Notes: generated by a model from the sequence alone, not told the origin. A stretch of 19,634 nucleotides of DNA from Selenomonas sp. AE3005 (GCF_905233635.1 NZ_CAJODG010000043.1:1-19634), one strand, 5' to 3'. Shown: positions 7,654-15,945, counted from the stretch's first letter. A program made the numbers and translations.

Positions 7654-7682
7654 ATTATATGTACCATGTAAACTATTGTCAA
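7654..7682 (-). promoter_or_regulatory. Sigma-70 type promoter of the glutamate synthase operon
   Basis: On the minus strand, TTGACA (7682-7677) and TATAAT (7659-7654) are both perfect and separated by 17 nt. This predicts a leader of roughly 75 nt before the ATG at 7571. Such a strong promoter makes control by a repressor likely. Confidence 0.85.
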
Positions 7683-7712
7683 TAAGGCTTAATCTAAAAA
7701 TTATGCATTTAT

Positions 7713-7725
7713 GGTTATCATAACC
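7713..7725. promoter_or_regulatory. GGTTATCATAACC palindrome upstream of the glt promoter
   Basis: This is a perfect 13-bp palindrome (6-bp arms around a central C) about 30 nt upstream of the glt -35 box. A related GATTATCATAAAC lies at 7981-7993, upstream of the ATPase promoter. The placement would suit an activator. No known regulator motif is recognised. Confidence 0.35.
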
Positions 7726-7994
7726 CCTGTAAAATAGCCACTTATACCTCACCTATATGTATTTTTATTCATAAATTAGTATTTTTATGAAAACAACCAT
7801 TTACATAATGACAAATATGTTATACCTATGAAGCCACTAAAAAAGCCCTATGTCACAAATTGCATAAGACTTTTTTTATTATATTACTTTTGTTATGTTA
7901 TGTATTTTTTTACGGTATACATGAATACATAAATACATAGATTATCGGTAAATATCTTCCAGTCTATATATACTTGATGAGATTATCATAAACA

Positions 7995-8023
7995 TTGATT
8001 TTGTTAGTTATACCTGATAAAAT
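7995..8023 (+). promoter_or_regulatory. Candidate promoter for the DUF4143 ATPase gene
   Basis: TTGATT (7995-8000) and TAAAAT (8018-8023) are separated by 17 nt. A leader of about 40 nt would reach the ATG at 8073. Other AT-rich -10 candidates exist downstream. Confidence 0.5.
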
Positions 8024-8072
8024 TACATATAGGTAAAATTTTATTGGTTATATATTTAGAACGGAGGTATAT

Positions 8073-9284
8073 ATGATATATCGTAGCTTATATTTAGATA
8101 AAATCCGTCCTTTTATAAATCAGGAACTGGTCAAGGTCATCACCGGCATTCGGCGTTGTGGCAAATCGGTCATGCTGCAACTCATTCAGCGTGAACTGCA
8201 AAAATCCGGCGTGGCCGCTGAATCCATGCTGACTTACAACTTTGAATCCTTAACCCTTTCCCATCTATGCACTGCCGAAGCACTGCATAAAGATGTACTG
8301 GAAAAGGCAAAAACCATCACAGGAAGGGTATACCTGTTCTTCGATGAGGTGCAGGAGGTGACACATTGGGAAAAAGCTATCAACTCCTTCCGCGTTGACC
8401 TTGACTGCGATATTTACATCACAGGCTCAAACTCCAAGCTCCTGTCCGGGGAGCTGGCCACCTATTTGGCTGGGCGCTATGTTGAGTTTGTCATGTACCC
8501 TTTTTCATTCCGAGAGTTTTATGAAGCGATACACGAAAAGCAGCCTGACCGCACAGCGGCAGACTGCTTCCAAATGTATATGCAATTCGGCGGCATGCCC
8601 TATCTGGGTAACCTGCAATATCAGGCAGAACCTGTCAAACAGTACCTCCAAGACCTCTATAATGCCATTGAACTGAAAGACATAGTGCGCCGTAAGAAAA
8701 TCCGGGACGTGGACTTGCTGGAGCGCATCCTTGCCTATGTCACCGCCAATATAGGCAATACTTTTTCCGCTACCTCTATTTCCAATTATCTGAAGAACGA
8801 AGGGCGCAAAGTTGCCCCTGATACCATCCTGAACTATCTCCACGCAGGACAGGAAGCATTTCTTTTCTATCCAGTCAAACGTCAGGACATAGCAGGAAAG
8901 AAAATCCTGAGTGTACAGGAAAAATACTACTTAGCCGACCACGGCATCCGGGAGGCCGTCATTGGCGGAAATATGCAGGATATTAACCTCATACTGGAAA
9001 ACATTGTCTTTTTGGAACTGCTGCGCCGTGGTTATGAAGTCACCGTAGGGAAGTACGGCGAAAAAGAAGTCGATTTCATCGCCAAACGCCAGGCCGAGAA
9101 GATTTATATACAAGTCAGCTATATCCTGGCCACCCCCGAAACCGTAGAGCGCGAGTTCGGTGTATACAGAAAAATCCGTGACAACTACCCCAAATATGTG
9201 CTTTCACTGGATGAGTTTGATATGAGCCGTGACGGCATCATACATCAGAATATCAGAGACTTTCTGCTGAAAGGAACTAAATAA
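8073..9284 (+). CDS. AAA-family ATPase with DUF4143 domain
   Basis: The 403-residue protein has the AAA_14/DUF4143 layout. The Walker A loop is GIRRCGKS (25-32), the Walker B motif is VYLFFDE with D91/E92, and ITGSNS near 115 fits sensor 1. The C-terminal DUF4143 part (~195-403) contains GYEVTVG, EVDF (E332, D334) and IYIQVSY (Q343). This arrangement resembles a PD-(D/E)XK nuclease-like fold, but nuclease activity is not shown. Members are common in anaerobic Firmicutes, Bacteroidetes and archaea, and mostly have no known role. GGAGG lies 5 nt before the ATG. The gene stands alone, convergent with the par block and divergent from the glt operon, with an AT-rich upstream region. Confidence 0.85.
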   Translation: MIYRSLYLDKIRPFINQELVKVITGIRRCGKSVMLQLIQRELQKSGVAAESMLTYNFESLTLSHLCTAEALHKDVLEKAKTITGRVYLFFDEVQEVTHWEKAINSFRVDLDCDIYITGSNSKLLSGELATYLAGRYVEFVMYPFSFREFYEAIHEKQPDRTAADCFQMYMQFGGMPYLGNLQYQAEPVKQYLQDLYNAIELKDIVRRKKIRDVDLLERILAYVTANIGNTFSATSISNYLKNEGRKVAPDTILNYLHAGQEAFLFYPVKRQDIAGKKILSVQEKYYLADHGIREAVIGGNMQDINLILENIVFLELLRRGYEVTVGKYGEKEVDFIAKRQAEKIYIQVSYILATPETVEREFGVYRKIRDNYPKYVLSLDEFDMSRDGIIHQNIRDFLLKGTK

Positions 9285-9322
9285 CCATAAGGGAAACGGC
9301 TTGGCAGCCCTTCCATCAGATT

Positions 9323-9369
9323 AACATCCGAATACTTCTTTTTATCCTTCTTGGATGTTTTCTTCTTTT
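9323..9369 (+). terminator. Possible terminator after the ATPase gene
   Basis: AACATCC (9323-9329) pairs with GGATGTT (9353-9359), followed by a T-rich run (TTTTCTTCTTTT). The 23-nt loop is long, although GAA/TTC inside it may extend the stem. It is a weak call, but it is the only candidate in the 140-bp convergent gap. Confidence 0.35.
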
Positions 9370-9424
9370 GTGTTGCTGACAAGACCTCAATTTCTCAATA
9401 CTTGCAACTGCCCAGACAGACCTA

Positions 9425-10381
9425 TCAATGTAAATACGAAGCCGGATTTACAGCCTGTCCGTTAATCCTCACCTCGTAATGCACATGCGGGCCCGTGGAA
9501 AAACCAGTGCTGCCCATATAGGCAATTACCTGGCCCCGGTGAACCTGCTGTCCGGCCACTACAGCCACCTGCATGGCATGGCCGTAACGTGTCATAATGC
9601 CGTTGCCATGGTCAATATCAACCATATTGCCGTAACCGCCGTCATTCCAGCCAGCTACCCGGACAACACCATCCGCCGTAGCAATAATAGGCGTGCCCAT
9701 ATCGTTAGCAATATCAATACCAGGATGGAAATCTGAGCCATTCCAGCGCAGGCCGTATGGCGAGCTGACCACACCGCGTGCCGGCCAAATGGCAGGTGTT
9801 GTGCCTCCCGGCAGGGAGATTCCCGGCAAGCCTAAGGCCTGCTGGCGCTGACTTAATTCTTCCTTCAAAGCTGTGAGCGACTGCCTTCTGATTGCCAGCC
9901 CCTGCTCCACTAACGCCAGTGTATCGCTGACATTCTGCACAGTCGGCTTATTTATAGGGCCCCCCTGTCCATTATGATTGCCGGCCTCGCCCTGCTTGTC
10001 ACCGCTGCCAGAATTGTTATCCTGCATAGGCTGTGCCCCGGACAAGCGTCTGATATCTTCTTCCAGCTTTTTCAGCTGATTCATATCCTCCTGCAAAGCA
10101 TTGGCTTTTTTAGCCAACTGCAAAAGCTGCTCCTGCTGAATGGCATTTACCTGCCGCAGGTCCTCAATTTCAGCACTGCCGCTTTTATTAGCCATCGTGG
10201 AATACACGGCATAGCTGAATGCACCGACAAACAGCAGGGCCCCGGCCAGTAAGGACGCAATACCGTATTTCAGAATACTGCCTGATATACGGATTGTTCT
10301 GGTATCTCCTCCCTGACTGGGAATAAATTTTATCGTATACTCCTTTCCAGCAGTCTTGCCTGACTCTTTTTCTGCTGACAT
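9425..10381 (-). CDS. Membrane-anchored M23 (LytM) family peptidase
   Basis: The 318-residue protein has a short cytoplasmic N-terminus, a membrane segment at ~38-62 and a coiled-coil stretch at ~72-112. A low-complexity Gly/Asn/Ser linker and a second helix (~152-183) follow, then a C-terminal LytM domain (~200-318). The zinc ligands of a peptidoglycan endopeptidase are present: H219 and D223 in FHPGID, H299 and H301 in GPHVHYEV, and H267 in RYGH. It is therefore probably an active cell-wall hydrolase rather than an EnvC/NlpD-type activator. AAGGAA precedes the ATG by 7 nt. It is the last gene of the parA-parB-DUF4446 run, 30 nt after its neighbour. Confidence 0.88.
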   Translation of the reverse strand: MSAEKESGKTAGKEYTIKFIPSQGGDTRTIRISGSILKYGIASLLAGALLFVGAFSYAVYSTMANKSGSAEIEDLRQVNAIQQEQLLQLAKKANALQEDMNQLKKLEEDIRRLSGAQPMQDNNSGSGDKQGEAGNHNGQGGPINKPTVQNVSDTLALVEQGLAIRRQSLTALKEELSQRQQALGLPGISLPGGTTPAIWPARGVVSSPYGLRWNGSDFHPGIDIANDMGTPIIATADGVVRVAGWNDGGYGNMVDIDHGNGIMTRYGHAMQVAVVAGQQVHRGQVIAYMGSTGFSTGPHVHYEVRINGQAVNPASYLH

Positions 10382-10411
10382 TTACGTCTTCCTTTCCTAA
10401 ACTATGGATGA

Positions 10412-10921
10412 TTACTTGGCGGTGTTCATGGCCTCGCGCAAGGCCTCTTCTTCCTCTTTGGTCATGGGATAGGTAGATTTGCCGCCGACAATGGGCTTTG
10501 CATAGCTCCGGGAATCCTCGCGGCCAAAGATACTGGACATTACCACACCATTATCATGTGCGTCCAGCAATGCTACTGCATAGCTCAAATCACTGCCCAT
10601 ATCTTCAAAAGCGCGGAACCGTACAATGCCTACACGGGTTACAGCCTTTTGCAGCAACTCGTCAATACGGCGGTTTTCCGTATCCAGACGTTTATTTTCT
10701 TCAACTACATGGCGCACTTCATCGATATGTCCCATAAGTAATCTTTCAAGATTATCACCGGTAGCACCACTCATCATCTTGCGATACCGTTTTTTCATAT
10801 AACTGAGCGTCCATGCCTGTTTAATCATAATGCCGAGCATGATAAGCATGACCACAGCCATAATCACTACCAAAAACGGCATATTGTCCCCCATAAAGGA
10901 CATAAAATAATTCATGTTCAT
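10412..10921 (-). CDS. DUF4446 family membrane protein
   Basis: The protein has about 169 residues. One N-terminal transmembrane helix (PFLVVIMAVVMLIMLGIMI) is followed by a helical, probably coiled-coil segment (~45-85). A conserved C-terminal domain contains VGIVRFRAFEDMGSDLSYAVALLD, the signature I associate with DUF4446. The function is unknown; the family is often encoded next to parB in Firmicutes, as here. The start is uncertain. GAGGAG at 10941-10936 is 14 nt from the ATG at 10921 and only 2 nt from an in-frame TTG at 10933, so neither spacing is ideal. Confidence 0.8.
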   Translation of the reverse strand: MNMNYFMSFMGDNMPFLVVIMAVVMLIMLGIMIKQAWTLSYMKKRYRKMMSGATGDNLERLLMGHIDEVRHVVEENKRLDTENRRIDELLQKAVTRVGIVRFRAFEDMGSDLSYAVALLDAHDNGVVMSSIFGREDSRSYAKPIVGGKSTYPMTKEEEEALREAMNTAK

Positions 10922-10942
10922 TGTGTAAACCAAAGCTCCTCT

Positions 10943-11896
10943 TTATACGGTAAATTTGCCAGTCTGCGAGAACTGCCGCAGGGCATCCATTTTGGCCTGT
11001 TTTGTGCTCTGCTGGCGTTCTATCATCGTCCCCATAATACGTTCCAAATCCTCCGGGGAATAGAACTCTATCTCCAGTTTGCTTTTCTTCTTCCCCGTCT
11101 GTATCCGCACCTGCGTGCCAAACATCTGTATCAGCTTATCTACGGCATCCCGGATAAACACATCCTGCTCCGTTTTTTGTTTAGCCGCCTGCTCGCCCCC
11201 CTGTGCATGGAATAAATCGGGATTTTCCAGTAGTTTTTTTACCAGCTGTTCCGACTGGCGGGCAGAAAGCTCCCGGCTTTGAATATAGTCTGCGGCCTCG
11301 AGCTGCAATTCCTTGTTTTCCAGGGAAAGCAAAGGTTTTGCCTGGCCCATGGACAGGGTGCCATTGGCTACATACGCCTGTACCTGCTCTGCCAGATTAA
11401 GCAGCCGCAGGAAGTTGGCAATATGCGAACGGCTGCGGCCTACCTTTTTGGCCACGGCCTCCTGCGTCAGTTTGAATTCCTTCATCAGACGCTCGTAAGC
11501 CTTGGCCTCTTCCATCGCATTTAAGTTTTCCCGCTGAATATTTTCAATCAGAGCTATCTGGCCGATTTCTTCATTATTATATTCCCGGACAATTACAGGT
11601 ACATCCTGAAGTTTTGCCAGTTTGGCAGCTCTTAGACGTCGTTCACCGGCGATGAGTTCATAGCCATCATCAGGCAATTTTCTTACCAGCAAGGGCTGCA
11701 GAACGCCAAACTCCTTTACGGACTCCTTTAATTCCTCCATGGCTCCTTCGTCAAAATCCAAACGCGGCTGATAACGATTGGCCTGAATTTTGGCCACAGG
11801 AACTGATTTTACGCCGTCACTGCTCTCCGGTGTCAGTTTCGCCTTTTGCAAACCAAAGGCGCCCAGACCTTTTCCCAGTCCGCCCTTTTTAGCCAC
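10943..11896 (-). CDS. parB: Chromosome-partitioning protein ParB (Spo0J)
   Basis: The ~317-residue ParB-CTPase has three recognisable parts. An N-terminal KGGLGKGLGAFG segment, of the kind that stimulates ParA, is followed by a CTP-binding domain with the GERRLRAAKLA box and ENIQRENLNAMEEA. A helix-turn-helix (LTQEAVAKKVGRSRSHIANFLRLL) reads parS, and a C-terminal dimerisation domain follows. The GTG at 11896 is preferred, since AGAGGTGA is correctly spaced before it and the protein then starts MAKKGGLGKGLG as usual for the family. The TTG at 11902 is too close to the ribosome site. It overlaps the end of parA by 8 nt. Three parS sites for it lie in this window. Confidence 0.95.
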   Translation of the reverse strand: MAKKGGLGKGLGAFGLQKAKLTPESSDGVKSVPVAKIQANRYQPRLDFDEGAMEELKESVKEFGVLQPLLVRKLPDDGYELIAGERRLRAAKLAKLQDVPVIVREYNNEEIGQIALIENIQRENLNAMEEAKAYERLMKEFKLTQEAVAKKVGRSRSHIANFLRLLNLAEQVQAYVANGTLSMGQAKPLLSLENKELQLEAADYIQSRELSARQSEQLVKKLLENPDLFHAQGGEQAAKQKTEQDVFIRDAVDKLIQMFGTQVRIQTGKKKSKLEIEFYSPEDLERIMGTMIERQQSTKQAKMDALRQFSQTGKFTV

Positions 11897-12656
11897 GGGC
11901 AATCACCTCTTTTGCCAGTTTCATATAAACTTCCGCCCCTTTGGATTTTTTATCATAATATAAAATGGGCTGACCATAGGAAGGCGCCTCACTCAGGCGC
12001 ACAGTACGGGGAATCCGCGTCTTGTACACCGCAGTATCAAAGCTGTTTTTAACCTCTGCTACAACCTGCTCAGCCAGCTTTGTCCGGGAGTCATACATGG
12101 TCATGACCACGCCCTCGATAGCCAGATTGGCATTGAGGTTATTACGCACCAGCTCAATGGTTTTCATCAGCTGCGCCACACCTTCCAGCGCATAGAATTC
12201 GCACTGAATCGGCATGATTACCGAATCTGCTGCCGCCAAAGAATTCAGCGTAAGCAGACCTAAGGAAGGCGGACAGTCTATGAGAATGTAATCATAATTA
12301 TCCCGCACAGTGTCCAGTGCCTTTTTCAGACGTGTTTCTCGGGATATGGCAGCCACCAGTTCCACCTCTGCACCAGCCAGTTCAATATTAGCCGGCAGTA
12401 TATCCACCTTGAATTCCGTCTTTTGTAATACTTCCGCCACCGGCACATTATCAATTAGTACATGATAGATAGTCTTGTCCAGTTCTGATTTTTCCACACC
12501 AAAACCGCTGCTAGCATTTCCCTGAGGGTCACAATCCACCAGCAGAACCTTCTTTTTCTTAGCCGCAATGCAAGCCGCCAGGTTTACTGCCGTAGTGGTC
12601 TTGCCAACGCCGCCTTTCTGATTGGCAACAGCTATAATCTTTGCCAAATTTTTCAC
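11889..12656 (-). CDS. parA: Chromosome-partitioning ATPase ParA (Soj)
   Basis: The ~255-residue deviant Walker ATPase binds DNA non-specifically when ATP-bound and is released by ParB. KGGVGKTT forms the deviant Walker A near the N-terminus, DCDPQGNAS the switch I region, and YDYILIDCPPSLG the Walker B. The start codon is not ATG. GTG at 12656 has GAGG 6 nt upstream, TTG at 12647 (giving MAKIIAVANQKGG) has GGTGA upstream, and GTG at 12668 is less likely. It is the first gene of the parA-parB-DUF4446-M23 run. Confidence 0.95.
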   Translation of the reverse strand: MKNLAKIIAVANQKGGVGKTTTAVNLAACIAAKKKKVLLVDCDPQGNASSGFGVEKSELDKTIYHVLIDNVPVAEVLQKTEFKVDILPANIELAGAEVELVAAISRETRLKKALDTVRDNYDYILIDCPPSLGLLTLNSLAAADSVIMPIQCEFYALEGVAQLMKTIELVRNNLNANLAIEGVVMTMYDSRTKLAEQVVAEVKNSFDTAVYKTRIPRTVRLSEAPSYGQPILYYDKKSKGAEVYMKLAKEVIARG

Positions 12657-12790
12657 CGCTTTCCTCACAATTATTTGCTATATGTAACAGTGATTCTTGT
12701 AAAAAACCATAAAAGTAAGTATAATTGTTACATTACTTGATTTATTTTGGACAGATGTAAATAAAAAATACCTACAAACAGCCATACCTA

Positions 12791-12796
12791 TATAAT
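12791..12796 (+). promoter_or_regulatory. Candidate -10 box of the methionine synthase operon
   Basis: A perfect TATAAT lies 69 nt before the first start codon of the operon. No good -35 is found 16-18 nt upstream, so an activator or another promoter may be used. Transcription from here would carry parS site 3 in the leader. Confidence 0.35.
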
Positions 12797-12821
12797 AATA
12801 TGAAATGACAAAAAATGCCAT

Positions 12822-12837
12822 TGTTTCACGTGAAACA
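12822..12837. other. parS: parS site 3 (perfect palindrome)
   Basis: TGTTTCACGTGAAACA is the fully palindromic, canonical parS. It lies in the divergent gap between parA and the methionine synthase activation gene, 27 nt before the latter's ATG. parS sites next to parAB are typical. This one is the strongest match of the three and may be the main loading site here. Confidence 0.95.
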
Positions 12838-12864
12838 TTTAAAAAAATTTAAGGTCGTGATGAA

Positions 12865-13539
12865 ATGCCCATTTATAACGCTCCTCTGCTGGCCATAGAT
12901 GCACAGGAGACCAAACGCTATGCAGGGCTGATGAAGGCCCGGGACTTTGCCGCTGAGAAAATTCTGGAGGCCTGCGACAATGCGCGCTTATTGGCCCAGC
13001 CACGGGGCATTTGGGAAATATACGATTATGACTGTCAGGCACAAATGATAAAATCACAGCCCAGCTGCCAGCTGCAGGGCAAAAAAATCGGCCAGCACCT
13101 GGCCGGCTGTGAAAAAATCATCGCCCTGTCAGTAACCATCGGTGAAGATGTTGAGGACGATATTTCTGCCCGTTTTAAGGACGGTGAATACACCCTGGCC
13201 CTGCTGATGGACGCTGCCGCAACCGCTGCAGTAGAGCAGATTGCCGATGGCCTGGAAAAAGCCCTGGCTCCCAAGATGGCAGCCCAAGGTTTTGCTATGA
13301 AATGGCGTTTCAGTCCCGGCTATGGCGACTGGCCTTTGGAACAGCAGCCGGAACTGCTGCGCCTAGCCCAGGCCGATAAAATTGGCGTCAGCCTCACGAC
13401 CTCGCTGATGCTGCTGCCCCGGAAAAGTATCACCGCTATCATTGGCCTGTACCGCAAACAAGAAAATTCTGTCCCCAGCCACCAACCGGAAAACTGTGCC
13501 CTGTGCAGTCAGAAAAACTGCCCGGCACGCAAAGTTTAA
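12865..13539 (+). CDS. Methionine synthase reactivation-domain protein (stand-alone MetH activation domain)
   Basis: The 224-residue protein corresponds to the C-terminal S-adenosylmethionine-binding activation domain of MetH. That domain re-methylates cob(II)alamin when the cofactor is oxidised. The signature RFSPGYGDWP starts at residue 148, followed by LGVS-like KIGVSLTTSLMLLPRKSITAIIG, the usual end of this fold. A cysteine tail (CALCSQKNCPAR) is common in stand-alone versions. The ribosome site is weak (AAGGT 9 nt before the ATG). It lies 27 nt upstream of metH, whose product lacks this domain, so the two proteins should act together. The electron donor is not identifiable here. Confidence 0.88.
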   Translation: MPIYNAPLLAIDAQETKRYAGLMKARDFAAEKILEACDNARLLAQPRGIWEIYDYDCQAQMIKSQPSCQLQGKKIGQHLAGCEKIIALSVTIGEDVEDDISARFKDGEYTLALLMDAAATAAVEQIADGLEKALAPKMAAQGFAMKWRFSPGYGDWPLEQQPELLRLAQADKIGVSLTTSLMLLPRKSITAIIGLYRKQENSVPSHQPENCALCSQKNCPARKV

Positions 13540-13566
13540 ACTTCTCCATAGAACAGGAGCCAATAT

Positions 13567-15945
13567 ATGAGCAAAATAGAAATCTTTGACGGTGCCATGG
13601 GCACCATGCTGCAAGCCGGCGGACTCCAGCCCGGAGCCTGCCCGGAACTGATGAATGTAGAAAATCCTGACGTGGTAAAAAACATTCATCGAGCCTACAT
13701 TGAGGCCGGCGCCACTATTATTGAAACCAATACGTTTGGTGCCAGCCCCTTAAAACTGGAACATTACGGACTGACAGATCGTATGGCTGAACTTAATACA
13801 GCAGCGGTTGCCATTGCCAAGGAGGCGGCGCAGGGCCAGGCTAAAATTGCCGGTTCCATGGGCCCCACCGGCCGCTTTGTCGAACCGCTGGGCGACTTAT
13901 CCTTTGATGAGGCTTATGACAATTTCTTTGCACAGGCCCAGGCACTAGCTGCTGCCGGAGCCGATTATCTCATTATCGAAACCTGCATTGATATTCAGGA
14001 AATGCGCGCGGCCCTGCTGGCAGCGAAAGCAGCCTGCAATATTCCCGTAATCTGTCAGCTCTCCTACAGCGAAGACGGCCGTACCGTGACGGGTACCGAC
14101 CCCCAGTCCGCAGCAATACTCCTTGAAGCCATGGGCGCGGATATCATCGGTGTAAACTGTTCCCTCGGCCCTGAAGAACTGGTGCCCATTGTCAGAACAC
14201 TGGCGGAAAACTGCACCTGCCCTATAAGTGTACTGCCTAATGCCGGTATGCCCTATCTGAAAGACGGCGAAACCGTCTTTCCCATGGGACCGGCGGACTT
14301 TGGCCAATGGGGTGTAAAACTGCTGGAGGCTGGTGCCACTTATTTAGGAGGCTGCTGCGGCACTACCCCGGAGCATATCCGCGAGCTGGCGCAGGCTGTC
14401 AAAAACCTGCCCCTGCCGGAAAGAAAAAAACACGTCAAAAAATTATGGCTCACCAGCCGCAGCAAATCAGTCTGCATTGACAAAAGCCTGCCCACCCGCC
14501 TGATTGGCGAACGTATCAATCCTACAGGCCGCAAAAAACTGGCAACAGAAATCCGTGAAGGCTCCCTGCTGGGTGTAAAAAAAGAGGCCGTCAATCAGGT
14601 CAAAGCCGGCGCCCACCTCCTTGATGTAAATATGGGTGTTGGCGGCATTGACCAGGCCGCCGCCATGCAAAAGGCCATTACTGAAATTGCCCAGCTTACA
14701 GACGCACCGCTGGCCATCGATACCAGCGACGCCCAGGCTCTGGAGGCCGGACTCAAAGCCTATCCCGGCCGTGCCCTCATTAACTCCGTCAGCTATGAAC
14801 CGGAACGGATTGCCGAATTCCTGCCTTTGGCCAAAAAATACGGCGCTGCTATTCTCTGTCTGCCCATCACCCCTGATGGCGTACCTAAGACCGCCGAAGA
14901 ACGCATTGCCGTCATGCATAAAATCATCGCTGCAGCCAAAGAGCATGGTCTTGATGATGGCGATTTCCTGCTGGACGCTTTGGTCATGACAGTTTCTGCT
15001 GATAAAAGTGCCTGCTACGAAGTCCTCATCACCCTGCAGATGTACCGCGAACGCTTTGGCTATCCCACCACCATGGGCCTGTCCAATATTTCCTTTGGCC
15101 TGCCCAACCGGCCGCTGATAAACAGCACCTTCTTCGCCATGTGTCTGGCAGCCGGCCTTGATGCACCCATCATGAATCCCTATGATGAGTCCATGCAGAA
15201 TACGCTTATGGCTGCCGCCGCCCTGCTGGCTGATGACCCCAATGGACTTGCCTACAGTAAAAACACCGCTAATCTGGCCGCACCTAAGGGTGCTGCCACC
15301 GCTAAAGTAACGGAACTGACACCACTGGAGGCTATCAAACAGGCCGTTATTGATGGCGAAAAGGACGAAGTTCCTATATTGGTAGAAAATGCCCTCAAAG
15401 CCGGCATAGATGCCAATACCATCACCGAACAGGCTCTCACCGCCGCCATGACCGATATCGGTGTTGACTTTGGTGCCGGGCGCATGTTCCTGCCGCAGGT
15501 ACTGCTCTCTGCCGAAACCATGCGGGCTGCTTTTAACAAAATCAAAGAATTGACACCCGTAAGCCAATCCCCGGAACAGGGCACCGTCGTTATCGCCACT
15601 GTCAAAGGTGATGTCCATGACCTCGGCAAGAATATCACCGGCGCCCTGTTGGCCAACAGCGGCTTTAAACTCATCGACCTGGGCAAGGACGTGGACAGCA
15701 CGGAAATCGTCAAAGCTGCTATCGAAAACAAAGCCGATATCGTCGGCCTCTGTGCCCTGATGACCACCACCATGGTACAGATTGACAAAGTTATCGAGGA
15801 CTTGAAAACTGCCGGCTGTGCGGCCAAAGTTATGGTCGGCGGTGCCGCTGTCACCCAGGAATACGCTGACAGTGCCGGCGCTGATGCCTACGCCCCGGAC
15901 GGCGTAAAAGCCGTGGAACTGGCCAAAGAACTGGTCAAAAAATAA
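13567..15945 (+). CDS. metH: Cobalamin-dependent methionine synthase without activation domain
   Basis: The 792-residue protein makes methionine from homocysteine using methyltetrahydrofolate. The homocysteine domain (~1-290) has the zinc ligands C198 (GVNCS) and C263/C264 (GGCCGTTPEHI). The pterin domain (~305-575) begins with IGERINPTGRKKL. The cobalamin cap and binding domains (~600-792) carry D682-x-H684-xx-G687 (KGDVHDLGKN), where H684 is the expected cobalt ligand. It stops after the B12 domain, about 430 residues short of E. coli MetH. The missing activation domain is encoded by the gene directly upstream. AGGAG lies 7 nt before the ATG. No SAM or cobalamin riboswitch is visible upstream. 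Confidence 0.93.
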   Translation: MSKIEIFDGAMGTMLQAGGLQPGACPELMNVENPDVVKNIHRAYIEAGATIIETNTFGASPLKLEHYGLTDRMAELNTAAVAIAKEAAQGQAKIAGSMGPTGRFVEPLGDLSFDEAYDNFFAQAQALAAAGADYLIIETCIDIQEMRAALLAAKAACNIPVICQLSYSEDGRTVTGTDPQSAAILLEAMGADIIGVNCSLGPEELVPIVRTLAENCTCPISVLPNAGMPYLKDGETVFPMGPADFGQWGVKLLEAGATYLGGCCGTTPEHIRELAQAVKNLPLPERKKHVKKLWLTSRSKSVCIDKSLPTRLIGERINPTGRKKLATEIREGSLLGVKKEAVNQVKAGAHLLDVNMGVGGIDQAAAMQKAITEIAQLTDAPLAIDTSDAQALEAGLKAYPGRALINSVSYEPERIAEFLPLAKKYGAAILCLPITPDGVPKTAEERIAVMHKIIAAAKEHGLDDGDFLLDALVMTVSADKSACYEVLITLQMYRERFGYPTTMGLSNISFGLPNRPLINSTFFAMCLAAGLDAPIMNPYDESMQNTLMAAAALLADDPNGLAYSKNTANLAAPKGAATAKVTELTPLEAIKQAVIDGEKDEVPILVENALKAGIDANTITEQALTAAMTDIGVDFGAGRMFLPQVLLSAETMRAAFNKIKELTPVSQSPEQGTVVIATVKGDVHDLGKNITGALLANSGFKLIDLGKDVDSTEIVKAAIENKADIVGLCALMTTTMVQIDKVIEDLKTAGCAAKVMVGGAAVTQEYADSAGADAYAPDGVKAVELAKELVKK

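Larger units (their letters stand above)
7572..8072. other. AT-rich divergent intergenic region between glt operon and ATPase gene
   Basis: The 501-bp gap holds both divergent promoters and the palindromes listed separately. TATACCT recurs three times on the plus strand (7743-7749, 7821-7827, 8009-8015). A weak hairpin with A- and T-tracts lies at 7839-7876 (AAAAAAG...TATG/CATA...CTTTTTT, with an internal loop). No open frame with a ribosome site was seen. The base composition is much more AT-rich than the flanking genes. Confidence 0.6.

Noticed and set aside
7839..7876. A/T-tract hairpin resembling a terminator in the glt-ATPase gap
   Set aside because: The central stem is only 4 bp with a 3x3 internal loop, and both flanking genes point away from it.
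9239..9386. Minus-strand open stretch reading EVLSATQKKKTSKKDKKKYS..., possible remnant of a disrupted gene
   Set aside because: Only about 48 codons, partly antisense to the end of the ATPase gene, lysine-rich because of T-rich DNA, with no start or ribosome site. Could be chance.
12657..12864. Possible SAM or cobalamin riboswitch upstream of the methionine synthase operon
   Set aside because: The gap is too short and AT-rich, and none of the conserved S-box or B12-box segments is present.
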